From Bacillus_I endophytica_A (GTDB lineage: Bacteria > Bacillota > Bacilli > Bacillales > Bacillaceae_H), in assembly GCF_026790145.1 (NCBI RefSeq), contig NZ_JALAMS010000028.1:76315-140314 (forward strand): 64,000 nucleotides of DNA, written 5' to 3'. Shown here one piece after another: positions 51,404 through 60,190 of the stretch. The notes beneath the pieces were generated by a model that was not told the DNA's origin, did not search any database, and saw only the letters and a list, made by a program, of their open reading frames with translations. Positions within the stretch are counted from its first letter, which is position 1. Each line of letters begins with the position of its first letter. The position numbers and the translations under genes were made by a program.

Positions 51404-52699
51404 TTAGCTTTTAAATACATCTACGAAAGAGATATGATGACCTTCAACTTCTCGAATTTTAAACGTATATCCTTCACATTGAATTTCGGCACCCTTTTCA
51501 GCTTCAAAATTTTGTGTAAGGAACCATCCTCCAATTGTATCAACTTCATCGTATTCTAAGTTTAGATTCAATAAATTGTTTACATCACTAATTAGAACCT
51601 TGGAATTTAAGATATAGTGATCATCCGCTATTTTTCGTACTTCAGGTACTTCTTCTTCATCAAATTCATCTCTAATTTCCCCAACGATTTCTTCGACAAT
51701 ATCTTCAATTGTTACTAACCCCGAAGTACCGCCATATTCATCAATAAGGATAGCCATATGCATACGTTCTTTCTGCATCTTAATCATTAATTCATGAATA
51801 GGAATTGTCTCAATAACTTGAATAACGGGATTAATAAAATCGCTAAGATTTGCTTTTTCATTATCTTCCCATAGTGTAGACGTTAATACTTCTTTAATGT
51901 TAATAACCCCTACAATATTGTCTTTATCTCCATCTACAATCGGATAACGAGTGAATTTTTCTACTTTTAAAGTCTCAATTGTTTCATTGAAAGAATCATC
52001 AATCGATAATGTAACCATCTCTGTTCTAGGCACCATGATTTCTTTAGCAATTCTCTCATCAAATTCAAAAATATTATTTACATATTTCAATTCGTTTTTA
52101 TTAATTTCGCCACTTTTATAGCTTTCTGAAAGCAGTAAGCGCAGTTCTTCTTCAGAGTGAGCCATTTCATGTTCAGAAGCTGGTTTTAAACCAAACAATC
52201 CAACAATCACTCGTGCTGAGCCATTTAGTAGCCAAATAAATGGGAACATGATGCGGTAGAACAAGATAATTGGTTTTGCAAGAGTTAACGTAATCAACTC
52301 CGCTTTTTGAATTGCGACTGTCTTAGGAGCTAGTTCTCCAATAACAACGTGGAGATAGGTCATAAGAGCAAAAGCAATACCAAAAGATAAAATGGTGGTT
52401 GTAGCTTCATTAAGATTTAATGCTTCAAATAAAGGATGTAATACACGTTCAATGGTTGGTTCTCCTAACCAACCTAGTCCCATTGCTGTAACAGTAATTC
52501 CTAACTGACAGGCTGAAAGGTATTCATCAAGGTGAGTCGTAACTTTCTTAGCCGCAATGGCTCCCCTTTTCCCTTCAGCAACAAGCTGATCAATTTTCGA
52601 CGTCCTGACTTTAACGATTGCAAATTCTGTTGCTACGAAAAATGCTGTAAGTCCAATTAAAATAGCAACGAGTATAAAATTAACAGTAATGTTATCCAA
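51404..52699 (-). CDS. DUF21/CBS/CorC_HlyC membrane protein (magnesium exporter MpfA-like)
   Basis: 431 residues. N-terminal DUF21 domain (1-190) with three to four transmembrane segments and the conserved HVVIGELAPKTVAIQ. Two CBS repeats (about 205-330; IMVPRTEMVTL, FTRYPIVDGDKDNIVGVINIKEVL, MHMAILIDEYGGTSGLVTIEDIVEEIVGEI). C-terminal CorC_HlyC domain (345-430). Members (YhdP/MpfA, YugS, YrkA in B. subtilis; CorC/CNNM elsewhere) protect against magnesium overload. Start is a TTG at 52699 whose AGGAGGTG site is 27 bases away but brought close by a hairpin. Downstream of the yugP remnant and a MerR gene, probably one operon. Confidence 0.85.
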   Translation of the reverse strand: MDNITVNFILVAILIGLTAFFVATEFAIVKVRTSKIDQLVAEGKRGAIAAKKVTTHLDEYLSACQLGITVTAMGLGWLGEPTIERVLHPLFEALNLNEATTTILSFGIAFALMTYLHVVIGELAPKTVAIQKAELITLTLAKPIILFYRIMFPFIWLLNGSARVIVGLFGLKPASEHEMAHSEEELRLLLSESYKSGEINKNELKYVNNIFEFDERIAKEIMVPRTEMVTLSIDDSFNETIETLKVEKFTRYPIVDGDKDNIVGVINIKEVLTSTLWEDNEKANLSDFINPVIQVIETIPIHELMIKMQKERMHMAILIDEYGGTSGLVTIEDIVEEIVGEIRDEFDEEEVPEVRKIADDHYILNSKVLISDVNNLLNLNLEYDEVDTIGGWFLTQNFEAEKGAEIQCEGYTFKIREVEGHHISFVDVFKS

Positions 52700-52703
52700 A
52701 TTA

Positions 52704-52734
52704 AAACCTTACGAATGTAAGGTTTACACCTCCT
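52704..52734 (-). promoter_or_regulatory. Hairpin between the ribosome site and the TTG start of the mpfA-like gene
   Basis: AAACCTTAC and GTAAGGTTT (9 base pairs, 4-base loop, 52704-52725) lie between AGGAGGTG (52734-52727) and the TTG at 52699. Folding would shorten the effective spacing to about 5-6 bases. The same dyad could alternatively be a MerR-type operator. Confidence 0.55.
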
Positions 52735-52743
52735 AAATAATTG

Positions 52744-53429
52744 TTATTCTTCTTCTTGACCTTGGAAAAAAATCATTACAAATTTCGCCAATTCAAAAAC
52801 CGCCATTAATGTTGCAGCAACATATGTAAGAGCTGCTGCATTCAATACTTTCTTTACTCCACGTTCTTCATCACTATAAAGAATTCCTTGACTTAACATT
52901 AAGTTTCTTGCTCTTTTACTCGCATCAAATTCGACGGGCAATGTAATCAATTGAAATGCTACTGCAGCAGAGAAGAATAAAATCCCTACTCCAATTAACG
53001 AAAGCTGCTGTAAAAGCATTCCTCCTAAAAACATAAATGGAGTGATACCTGAAGCTAAGTTTGCTAACGGAAAAATCTTGTGTCTTACTACAAGAGCCTT
53101 GTATGACTCTGATGTTGAATAGCGTGCCCTACTTCGTGAGAAGCTACAGAAACAGACGCAATAGAACATCCGTAATATACTTCTTCTGATAATCTGGTTA
53201 CTCGATTCATTGGATCATAATGATCAGATAGCCTTCCAGCCACAACTTCTATCGAAACAGCCTGTAATCCATTATCATCTAAAATTTTACGTGCTACTTC
53301 TGCACCTGACATTCTTGTCTTAGTCGATACTTCAGCCCATTTATTAAAATTACCTTTTACTCTAAATTGAGCCCAAATCGAGATGCCCAATGCAATAAAA
53401 ATAAAAATATCCATAGGATGGAAAAGCAT
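52744..53429 (-). pseudogene. yugP: YugP-type zinc metallopeptidase, frameshifted
   Basis: Two frames make up one membrane zinc protease of about 225 residues. The first (53429-53088) holds the N-terminal helix, the region with MSGAEVARKILDDNGL and the catalytic HEVGHAIQHQ, then stops. One base back, near 53117, the reading continues as ESYKALVVRHKIFPLANL and runs through three more hydrophobic segments (GGMLLQQLSLIGVGILFF; LPVEFDASKRA) to 52744. Homologues read HQESY across this point, so one G of CAGGAG appears to be missing. The lesion removes most of the membrane part if real. It sits between a MerR gene and the mpfA-like gene. Confidence 0.85.
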
Positions 53430-53451
53430 TTAAATGTATCCCCTCTATCTT

Positions 53452-53916
53452 TTAATGTAGCAATAACAAGAGTGATTGAATTAAAGAAAAACTTTCTTTA
53501 GATAACCCTTTTTTTAACAAGTCTCGAGCATCTTTATCACCTTTTTGATCTAACACTTGATTTAGTTCTTTTTCTAAACCTTTCATTTTCAATCTCAGTT
53601 CTAATATATCGATTTCCTCTGCTTCTTTCTCTTGAAGAGATTTTTTTATCTCTTCTAAAGACTGATTTCTCTTTTTACATTTTTCAATGTATTCGATTTT
53701 CTCAATACATGAGCGATCATAGAAACGATAATTAGAAGTAGAACGTTCCGCTTCTAACAAACCCATATTTGTATAATAGTCAATGGTTCTCTTTGTGAGC
53801 CCTGTTAGCTTAGCAAGTTCACCGATTTTTAGTTTCTCAGCCCCAATTGAGACACCCCCTAAACTGTCACGTGATGGTTTGATATCCATCATATGATTTA
53901 ATCTTTTCTTTAACAA
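53452..53916 (-). CDS. MerR-family transcriptional regulator
   Basis: Up to 154 residues. The winged helix begins at KLKIGELAKLTGLTKRTIDYY (residues about 28-48) and includes NMGLLEAERSTSNYRFYD. A coiled-coil dimerisation helix follows (75-115). There is no cysteine-rich metal site at the end, so it is not a classic metal sensor. The start is unclear: the open frame begins at a TTG (53916) or ATGs near 53893, but AGGGGGTGT lies only about 8 bases before an ATT codon at residue 25 (53844), close to the normal MerR N-terminus. It precedes yugP and the mpfA-like gene with 22 bases spacing and may control the operon. Confidence 0.75.
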   Translation of the reverse strand: MLKKRLNHMMDIKPSRDSLGGVSIGAEKLKIGELAKLTGLTKRTIDYYTNMGLLEAERSTSNYRFYDRSCIEKIEYIEKCKKRNQSLEEIKKSLQEKEAEEIDILELRLKMKGLEKELNQVLDQKGDKDARDLLKKGLSKESFSLIQSLLLLLH

Positions 53917-54102
53917 CCGTTTTCATCATACGTTCACAAATGTTTCATAAAGAAGAAGCCTATCAAAAAAAGGTCCAGATTCTTTGTGAACCAAGCAATC
54001 TGCACCATCTTCATTTTTTGAACTTTTATATTATGTACATGAAAAGGGAATTGTGTGTATATTTAAAAATAAACAACTAGATCTAGGAATGATTCTCTTT
54101 TT

Positions 54103-55014
54103 TCACTCTCTAAATTCATTTAACCTTTCGTAAGTTTCAAGCAGAAAATCATAAAATAAAGATTCAGTTGGCAGTAGTTTGCGTTGTGTTGGGTAGATTA
54201 CTCCGACTGTTCTCGTAAGATTCGCATCTGATATGGGAATCATAACGGTAGACCGAGGTGTATTATCTATCAGTGTCATCTCTGGCATTAATGCTACACC
54301 TAGCCCTGCAGAGACTAATCCTTTTAATGCATCAATATCTTTCCCTTCAAATGCAATTTGTGGTGAAAACCCTGCATCATTACATCCTTCAACAACTTGT
54401 TTACGAAATATAAACTCTTCAGGAAGGACACAGAACGGATCATCTTTTAACTCTCTTAATCTAATTGATTTTCGATCAGATAATGGATGACGAATAGGAA
54501 TGAGTGCAACTATATTTTCTGTGAATAAAGTAGCCCCTTTAATTTTCTTCTCTTTTTCCTGGTCAGGCATTGGTGCAATCATGGCCAAATTAAATTCACC
54601 AGTTATAACACCATCTATTAGATCATAATAAAGGGCATTGCTCATTTGAAATTTAGCTTCTGGGTACCGAGTGCGAAAAGAAGAAATGATCGATGGTAAT
54701 GTATGAGCAGCCATACTAATCGGAAACGCAATCCGAACGATTCCTCTTTCAGGATTTAAATGTTCTTCTACTTCTCTCTTTGCATCCTCCATCATATTCC
54801 ACACTTGTTTCATCCGTTCAAAAAAGATTCTACCTAAAGGAGTTAATTTCACCCTTCTTCCCTCACGTATAAAAAGTTTGACACCTAATTCATTTTCTAA
54901 ATTAAAAATTTGTCTGCTAACAGAGGATTGAGCAACATGTAAGACATCTGCTGCTTCTGTTACATGTTCCCTCTTTGCAACCTCTAGGAAATATTGAATT
55001 TGCCTTGTCTCCAT
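54103..55014 (-). CDS. LysR-family regulator, GltC-like
   Basis: 303 residues. Winged helix-turn-helix at 1-60 (METRQIQYFLEVAKREHVTEAADVLHVAQSSVSRQI is the classic pattern), effector domain 90-300 with FPISMAAHTLPSIISSFR and GLVSAGLGVALMPEM. It resembles B. subtilis GltC (300), the regulator of glutamate synthesis, which is modulated by glutamate dehydrogenase. Here it is divergent from gdhA and separated by 145 bases that contain a perfect palindrome, so it probably controls gdhA and itself. The symbol is left empty because a GdhR-type role is equally possible. Confidence 0.85.
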   Translation of the reverse strand: METRQIQYFLEVAKREHVTEAADVLHVAQSSVSRQIFNLENELGVKLFIREGRRVKLTPLGRIFFERMKQVWNMMEDAKREVEEHLNPERGIVRIAFPISMAAHTLPSIISSFRTRYPEAKFQMSNALYYDLIDGVITGEFNLAMIAPMPDQEKEKKIKGATLFTENIVALIPIRHPLSDRKSIRLRELKDDPFCVLPEEFIFRKQVVEGCNDAGFSPQIAFEGKDIDALKGLVSAGLGVALMPEMTLIDNTPRSTVMIPISDANLTRTVGVIYPTQRKLLPTESLFYDFLLETYERLNEFRE

Positions 55015-55032
55015 TTTTAGTCACTCCATCTT

Positions 55033-55049
55033 AATGCGTTTAACGCATT
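55033..55049. promoter_or_regulatory. Perfect 17-base palindrome between the LysR gene and gdhA
   Basis: AATGCGTTTAACGCATT is perfectly symmetric and contains a T-N11-A LysR box. It lies 18 bases before the LysR gene start, so autorepression and gdhA activation are both possible. A -35-like TTGAAA is at 55070. Confidence 0.6.
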
Positions 55050-55159
55050 GATTTCATCGGAAATTAGTATTGAAACTATTAATTATAAAATTATAGAATG
55101 AAAACACATTTAAGAAAAGGAATTTTCCCAATTTTAAAATATTTAGGGGTTGAACATTT

Positions 55160-56542
55160 ATGAAAGTAATGGAAACAGGAGAAGAGAATCAAACAAGGAT
55201 TGTGAAAGACTTTGTGAATCGTTTATTCAACAGTGTACAAATACAAAATCCAAATGAATGGGAGTTTCAACAGGCTGTTAAAGAAGTACTTGATTCTTTA
55301 ATACCTGTTTTGGAGAAAAATCCACTATATATTAACCAAGCCGTACTAGAAAGAATGATTGAACCTGAGCGAATGATTACTTTTAGAGTTCCATGGGTGG
55401 ATGATAAAGGGAACGTAAAAGTAAATCGTGGATATCGCGTTCAATTTAGTAGTGCTATTGGGCCTTATAAAGGCGGGCTAAGATTTCACCCTTCTGTTAA
55501 TGCAAGCATTATAAAATTCCTCGGCTTTGAACAAATCTTCAAAAACTCATTAACAGGCCAGCCAATAGGCGGTGGAAAAGGCGGTTCTGACTTTGATCCA
55601 AAAGGTAAATCTGATCTAGAGATTATGCGCTTTTGTCAGAGCTTTATGACAGAACTTAGTAGACATATTGGTCCAGATGTTGATGTTCCCGCTGGAGATA
55701 TAGGAGTAGGAGCTAAAGAGATTGGTTATATGTTCGGACAGTATAAAAAAATAAAAGGGGCTTATGAAGCAGGTGTCCTAACTGGAAAAGGTATTGGTTA
55801 TGGGGGAAGCTTAGGCCGAAAAGAAGCAACAGGATATGGGACAGTATATTTTGTAGAGGAAATGCTTAAAGATCAGGGATTAGGTTTTAAAGACAGTACA
55901 GTTGTTGTATCTGGCTCAGGAAATGTTTCCATTTATGCAATGGAAAAGGCAATACAGTTTGGCGCAAAAGTAGTAGCATGCAGTGATTCAAGCGGATATA
56001 TTTACGATCAAAATGGAATTAATTTAGATACTGTTAAACAATTAAAAGAAGTAAAAAATGCAAGAATCTCTGAATATATTAAAGAACATCAGGATGCTAT
56101 ATATCAGGAAGGATGTTCAGGTATTTGGACAATTCCATGTGATATTGCATTACCATGTGCAACACAAAATGAGTTAAGTCAAGATGCAGCAAAGATATTA
56201 GTTGCAAATGGGGTTAAGGCCGTTGGCGAAGGTGCAAACATGCCTTCTGCCCAAGAAGCCGTCAATACTTTTATCGCTCATAACGTTTTATTTGCTCCTG
56301 CTAAAGCAGCAAATGCAGGCGGGGTTGCAGTCTCTGCGCTAGAAATGGCACAAAATAGTTCGAGACTAGCTTGGACCCAAGAAGAAGTAGATATGAAATT
56401 ACAAGGCATCATGAGAGATATTTACAGCAAGAGTATGAAAGCCTCAAAAGATTATGATGCACCAGGAAACCTTGTTGTTGGTGCTAATATTGCAGGATTT
56501 TTAAAAGTTGCTGATGCAATGCTTGACCAAGGTGTTATATAA
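55160..56542 (+). CDS. gdhA: NADP-type glutamate dehydrogenase GdhA (hexameric)
   Basis: 460-residue cytosolic enzyme interconverting 2-oxoglutarate plus ammonium and glutamate. Signatures: GPYKGGLRFHPSVN (substrate lysines), PIGGGKGGSDFDPKGKSD (catalytic lysine), VPAGDIGVGAKEIGYMFGQYK (catalytic Asp), the Rossmann motif VVSGSGNVSIYA and CATQNEL. The 450-residue class I type, unlike the B. subtilis RocG/GudB catabolic enzymes of about 425 residues, so a biosynthetic NADPH enzyme is expected. The ATG has a weak site (AGGGG). No clear terminator follows. Confidence 0.92.
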   Translation: MKVMETGEENQTRIVKDFVNRLFNSVQIQNPNEWEFQQAVKEVLDSLIPVLEKNPLYINQAVLERMIEPERMITFRVPWVDDKGNVKVNRGYRVQFSSAIGPYKGGLRFHPSVNASIIKFLGFEQIFKNSLTGQPIGGGKGGSDFDPKGKSDLEIMRFCQSFMTELSRHIGPDVDVPAGDIGVGAKEIGYMFGQYKKIKGAYEAGVLTGKGIGYGGSLGRKEATGYGTVYFVEEMLKDQGLGFKDSTVVVSGSGNVSIYAMEKAIQFGAKVVACSDSSGYIYDQNGINLDTVKQLKEVKNARISEYIKEHQDAIYQEGCSGIWTIPCDIALPCATQNELSQDAAKILVANGVKAVGEGANMPSAQEAVNTFIAHNVLFAPAKAANAGGVAVSALEMAQNSSRLAWTQEEVDMKLQGIMRDIYSKSMKASKDYDAPGNLVVGANIAGFLKVADAMLDQGVI

Positions 56543-57004
56543 AAGATAAGACCCACGTATGATTATAAGTAGAAAAAAATAAAGTACTATACAATAACGG
56601 TCACTAATTGGTGAGCGTTATTGTAAGTAAAAAGATTGTTGAAGTATATATTGAATGCAAAAGAAAGATTTATTTTTTAAATGAAGTGCTAGATGGATAA
56701 TTCAATGGAAAGTTAATATGTTTTTTGTATAAGAGAGACTTTCCTTTAGAAATTGATAGGTATAAGAGAATAAGATTATAAAGACATCGTATTTTCGGAC
56801 ATTGCTCAAATCAAGATTCCTATATTAATGACCTAATATATCACCTACACCAAAGCAATAGAATAAGCTACTGAAGAAGGTCTTCACAGATGAGATAAGG
56901 TTCATAAAAATATCTTTCAACACCCTCAGAAAGGCATGTATATCTCCCCTCAAACCTGAATAGTATGAAAACGGATTTGATTTTCCGTATGAGGGGGAGT
57001 AAGG
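56543..57004. other. Intergenic region with one imperfect inverted repeat
   Basis: ACAATAACG (56591) and CGTTATTGT (56625) enclose CAC/GTG, giving a hairpin of 13 pairs with two mismatches. No T run follows on the plus strand, so it is a poor terminator. Nothing else is recognisable in these 460 bases; the gdhA 3' end and the promoter of the next gene must lie here. Confidence 0.4.
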
Positions 57005-57802
57005 ATGACTAATGGATTTGTAGAGAAATCTTTAGATGAAATTCGTTTTTGGTCAAGAATTATGAAAGAACATTCTTTATTTCTTAGATTAGGTTTTAGA
57101 GCAGAAGATACTCAATTAATTCAAGAAGCAAACCAATTTTATCATCTATTTGAACAAATAGAACAAAGAGCACATTCATTTACGAATCAAATAGATCCTA
57201 CACACATGAAAAGGTTCAATTCAGAAGTTCAACAAGCAGCAACAGGAATATTTGCTTTTAAAAGAAAAGTCTTAGGTTTAATTTTAAACTGTCAAATGCC
57301 AGGCGCAAACAACTTTCCTCTTTTAGTTGATCATATTAGCAGAGAAGCTAACTATTTTAGAAAACGATTAATTGAGCTAAATGAGGGAAAATTAAAGCCT
57401 CTTGCTGATGCTATTATTAAGGAAAACGTATTCTTTCTAAGAATTATGGCTGATCATGCCAAATTTATAGGCCATCTCCTTGATCCCTCAGAAAGAAAGT
57501 TGGTAGATATGGCCAGAAATTTCAGTAATGACTTTGATCAATTAGTTTTTCAAGCCAAAGATTTAGAATCTATGAAGCCACAGTCCCAAACTGTTCCTCT
57601 TCTTGATCAATTTCTTGATGAAAACCGAGTTTCCGTAACCTCTCTTCGGGATTTCAAAAAGACTGCGAGAGAGCTCATTGAAGAATGTAGAATTAAAAGT
57701 ATTATTCATCCACTTCTGGCAGATCATACTTTTCGCGAAGCTGAAAGGTTTCTACATATTATTGATATGTTTGAAGCAAAATTAAAAAATCAAAATAGTT
57801 GA
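57005..57802 (+). CDS. DUF2935 family protein
   Basis: 265-residue, all-helical soluble protein with an internal two-fold repeat: FWSRIMKEHSLFLRLGF (about 15-31) and VFFLRIMADHAKFIGHLL (about 141-158), each with a Glu/Asp and His at ferritin-like spacing. Similar DUF2935 proteins exist in Bacillus and Clostridium with unknown function; the bundled helices and His/Glu residues suggest a di-metal or metal-storage role, which is inference. GAGGGGGAG precedes the ATG. It is monocistronic. Confidence 0.85.
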   Translation: MTNGFVEKSLDEIRFWSRIMKEHSLFLRLGFRAEDTQLIQEANQFYHLFEQIEQRAHSFTNQIDPTHMKRFNSEVQQAATGIFAFKRKVLGLILNCQMPGANNFPLLVDHISREANYFRKRLIELNEGKLKPLADAIIKENVFFLRIMADHAKFIGHLLDPSERKLVDMARNFSNDFDQLVFQAKDLESMKPQSQTVPLLDQFLDENRVSVTSLRDFKKTARELIEECRIKSIIHPLLADHTFREAERFLHIIDMFEAKLKNQNS

Positions 57803-57933
57803 AGTTCTCTATTAGAGTAGTCAAAATCCAATATAGAACTTTATTCGTGTTTCGAATAACAAAATACTGTTCCTTCTTAATATCCTTTATGTTCTTACCA
57901 ATTTGTTTTAAGTTATACTTATCATTCTTAATT

Positions 57934-57975
57934 AAAAAGGCACTTTTTCCTTAATAAGGAGAAAGTGCCTTTTTA
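57934..57975 (-). terminator. Terminator of the inositol-type operon
   Basis: AAAAAGGCACTTT-x-TCCTT pairs with AAGGA-x-AAAGTGCCTTTTT around a short loop: about 18 pairs in all. T runs on both strands; it may also close the DUF2935 gene. Confidence 0.85.
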
Positions 57976-58025
57976 TTTTTGTTACTATTACATATCTAAC
58001 TCTTAAAAACTAACTATAAAAGAAA

Positions 58026-58889
58026 TTAAATATGTAATCCTTCTCTAATCGATTTCAACGTAACTTCATTTGACCATTCAGGACGGTCAGGGTAAGCAAA
58101 TACAGCATTTGTTACAATTCCATCGAATTTCATTTCTCTTAGTTTTCGATATAATGCCTCAAAATTAATTTCTCCTTCACCAGGATTTAAGTGCTGGTGA
58201 ATTGTTACCTTTGCATCTGGTGGATTGACGATATAGCGTAATCCAAATGCTGCTTTATGATTCAGCGTATCAGCAATCAGAACATGTGCAAGCAAGTCAC
58301 CTGCTTCCTCAAGATGTTGCTCAACATCACCAATACCATCATCATAAAAGAAAGCATGAGGAACAGAATAAACAAGCTTAATCCAGTCTTTATCTAAAGC
58401 TCGAATCATACGAATAGCTTCTGTATTTAACTCAATAAAGTCATTCGGATGAGACTGAAGATTTAAGTTAATTCCTTCTCTTTCAAAAATAGGCATAAGT
58501 TCTTCCATTGACTTTACAAAAGCAGCTTCACTTTCAACAGGACGACTTATATCCCCACTAAATTCACTATTCATTAGATCTACACCTAATTCAGATGTGA
58601 TTTCGATGCATCTCTTCCAGTTTCGAACTGCGGCTTGTCGTTCTTCCTCATTTGGAGAAGACCACTGTTGAACAGGTAGAACAGATGAGATTTTAACCCC
58701 TGCATCACTGCAATAACGTTTTAAGTCTTTGATTAACGCCTTGTCTACTTTTGGATACTCATAAAACCAAATAAAATCTTTACGTGGAGATAATTCTACA
58801 TATTCATATCCTAATCTTGCAACCGTATCAATTGTATCTTTTAAGTTTGTATTATCACGATAATGTGATGGATCATAAGCTAAACGCAA
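58026..58889 (-). CDS. Sugar phosphate isomerase/epimerase-like TIM-barrel protein
   Basis: 287 residues, xylose-isomerase-like AP-endonuclease-2 fold. Metal-ligand candidates are Glu in MNSEFSGDI, His in LQSHPNDFIELN, and His/Glu in TIHQHLNPGEGEINF. Start is a TTG at 58889 with AAGGGG upstream. It is the last gene of a four-gene minus-strand cluster with iolT, iolI and a Gfo/Idh/MocA dehydrogenase, so it probably acts as an inosose or keto-sugar isomerase or dehydratase (IolE/IolH-like). Substrate not determined. Confidence 0.78.
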   Translation of the reverse strand: MRLAYDPSHYRDNTNLKDTIDTVARLGYEYVELSPRKDFIWFYEYPKVDKALIKDLKRYCSDAGVKISSVLPVQQWSSPNEEERQAAVRNWKRCIEITSELGVDLMNSEFSGDISRPVESEAAFVKSMEELMPIFEREGINLNLQSHPNDFIELNTEAIRMIRALDKDWIKLVYSVPHAFFYDDGIGDVEQHLEEAGDLLAHVLIADTLNHKAAFGLRYIVNPPDAKVTIHQHLNPGEGEINFEALYRKLREMKFDGIVTNAVFAYPDRPEWSNEVTLKSIREGLHI

Positions 58890-59026
58890 TGTAAATTTCC
58901 CCTTTCCCTTATAAGCTCAAAGCATACTCATATACACTATGGCTTTATTCATTTTTTTTATTATCAAACTATTTTGCTATAAACGCTTATTTATTCTAAA
59001 TATAGTAGCAGTTGTGTTTCCTACTA

Positions 59027-60064
59027 TTAGATTTTTTCTACAACAACTAAATTTTTATTATAAAATTCAGGGCGTTCTTCTAAAGAAATCGGCACAATAT
59101 TTCCTGACTCTTTCGCTTCTAAACAAGCATCTGAAGTAACAGCAGCAACGTAACCGTCCCAAGCTGTTGGTCCATTTACTTCTCCTTTAAGCGTTGAATT
59201 AATCCAATCTTGAAGTTCTGTATCGTAAGAATCAATGAAACGGTCTTTCCAATCCACTAAAATTTCTGTAGATAATTTTGCTTCACTGCGTAAAACGACA
59301 CTTGAAGGTTCAGGTAAATTTGCGATGCCTGTTTCCCCTACGACTTGACATTGAATATCATATCCGTACTGGCAGTTCACAAAAATCTCAGCATTAATTC
59401 GGATACCTTGTTTTGTTTCTAATAAAACGATGAGTGGATCTTGCAAGTGTTCTAATGCATTACTTGTTTTTCTAGGTGCAACGATTTGAACAGATACATA
59501 ATCATCATTTAGTAACCAACGCAATACATCAATTTCATGAATAAATGTATCAACGATTGCCATATCTTCTGTATATGTGTCAGGAACTGTAGGGTTTCTA
59601 TGTGCGCAGTGAACAATTAATGGTTCACCAATTTTTCCACTTTCAATTACATTTTTCAATGCGCGATATCCTGTATCGTAACGACGCATATAGCCAACTT
59701 GTACTAATGATTTACCTGTAGCAATCTCTGCTTCCACAATTTTTTTACAACCTTCAGCAGTAATAGCAAGAGGTTTTTCACAAAATACTGGTTTTCCAAC
59801 TTCAACAGCTGCTAATACGAACTCTTCATGAGTAGGTCCCCAAGAAGTAACAACAACTGCATCAACTTCTTCTGCCTTAATTAATTCATGACCATCATCA
59901 TAAATTTTCGCATCCAGGTTTTGAGTTTCTACAATTGCTTTTGCTTGTTCTTTGTTAACGTCAGTAACAGCAACGATTTCCCCACCAGATAATTTGTTTG
60001 TAATTCTTCGAATATGATCCTGTCCAATTGCTCCTGTGCCAATAACCCCTATTTTTAAAACCAT
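59027..60064 (-). CDS. Gfo/Idh/MocA-family dehydrogenase, inositol 2-dehydrogenase-like
   Basis: 345-residue cytosolic NAD-dependent dehydrogenase. Rossmann motif IGVIGTGAIGQDHIRRI (5-21), the catalytic Lys in CEKPLAIT, YMRRYDTGYRAL, and the catalytic Asp/His in DTFIHEIDVLRWLL. This matches IolG-type enzymes that oxidise myo- or scyllo-inositol to inosose. With iolT upstream, inositol is the likely substrate, but other Bacillus inositol dehydrogenases (IolX, IolW) are similar. GGAGG precedes the ATG. The IolBCDEF genes of the classical operon are not in this window. Confidence 0.85.
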   Translation of the reverse strand: MVLKIGVIGTGAIGQDHIRRITNKLSGGEIVAVTDVNKEQAKAIVETQNLDAKIYDDGHELIKAEEVDAVVVTSWGPTHEEFVLAAVEVGKPVFCEKPLAITAEGCKKIVEAEIATGKSLVQVGYMRRYDTGYRALKNVIESGKIGEPLIVHCAHRNPTVPDTYTEDMAIVDTFIHEIDVLRWLLNDDYVSVQIVAPRKTSNALEHLQDPLIVLLETKQGIRINAEIFVNCQYGYDIQCQVVGETGIANLPEPSSVVLRSEAKLSTEILVDWKDRFIDSYDTELQDWINSTLKGEVNGPTAWDGYVAAVTSDACLEAKESGNIVPISLEERPEFYNKNLVVVEKI

Positions 60065-60131
60065 CCTATATGGCCTCCTTTAGTTTCATAACTATTTGAT
60101 AAACTTTTCAAAAAATCCCCTCTTAGTTCTC

Positions 60132-60155
60132 AAAAGCTCCAAAAACGGAGCTTTT
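60132..60155 (-). terminator. Hairpin between iolI and the dehydrogenase gene
   Basis: AAAAGCTCC and GGAGCTTTT form a 9-base stem with a 6-base loop; on the minus strand the tail is TTTTGAG, so termination may be partial. It would reduce expression of the two downstream genes or act as an RNA processing site. Confidence 0.5.
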
Positions 60156-60190
60156 AAGCCTAAAGTTGTTACGAAATTGAATTCTCTATC

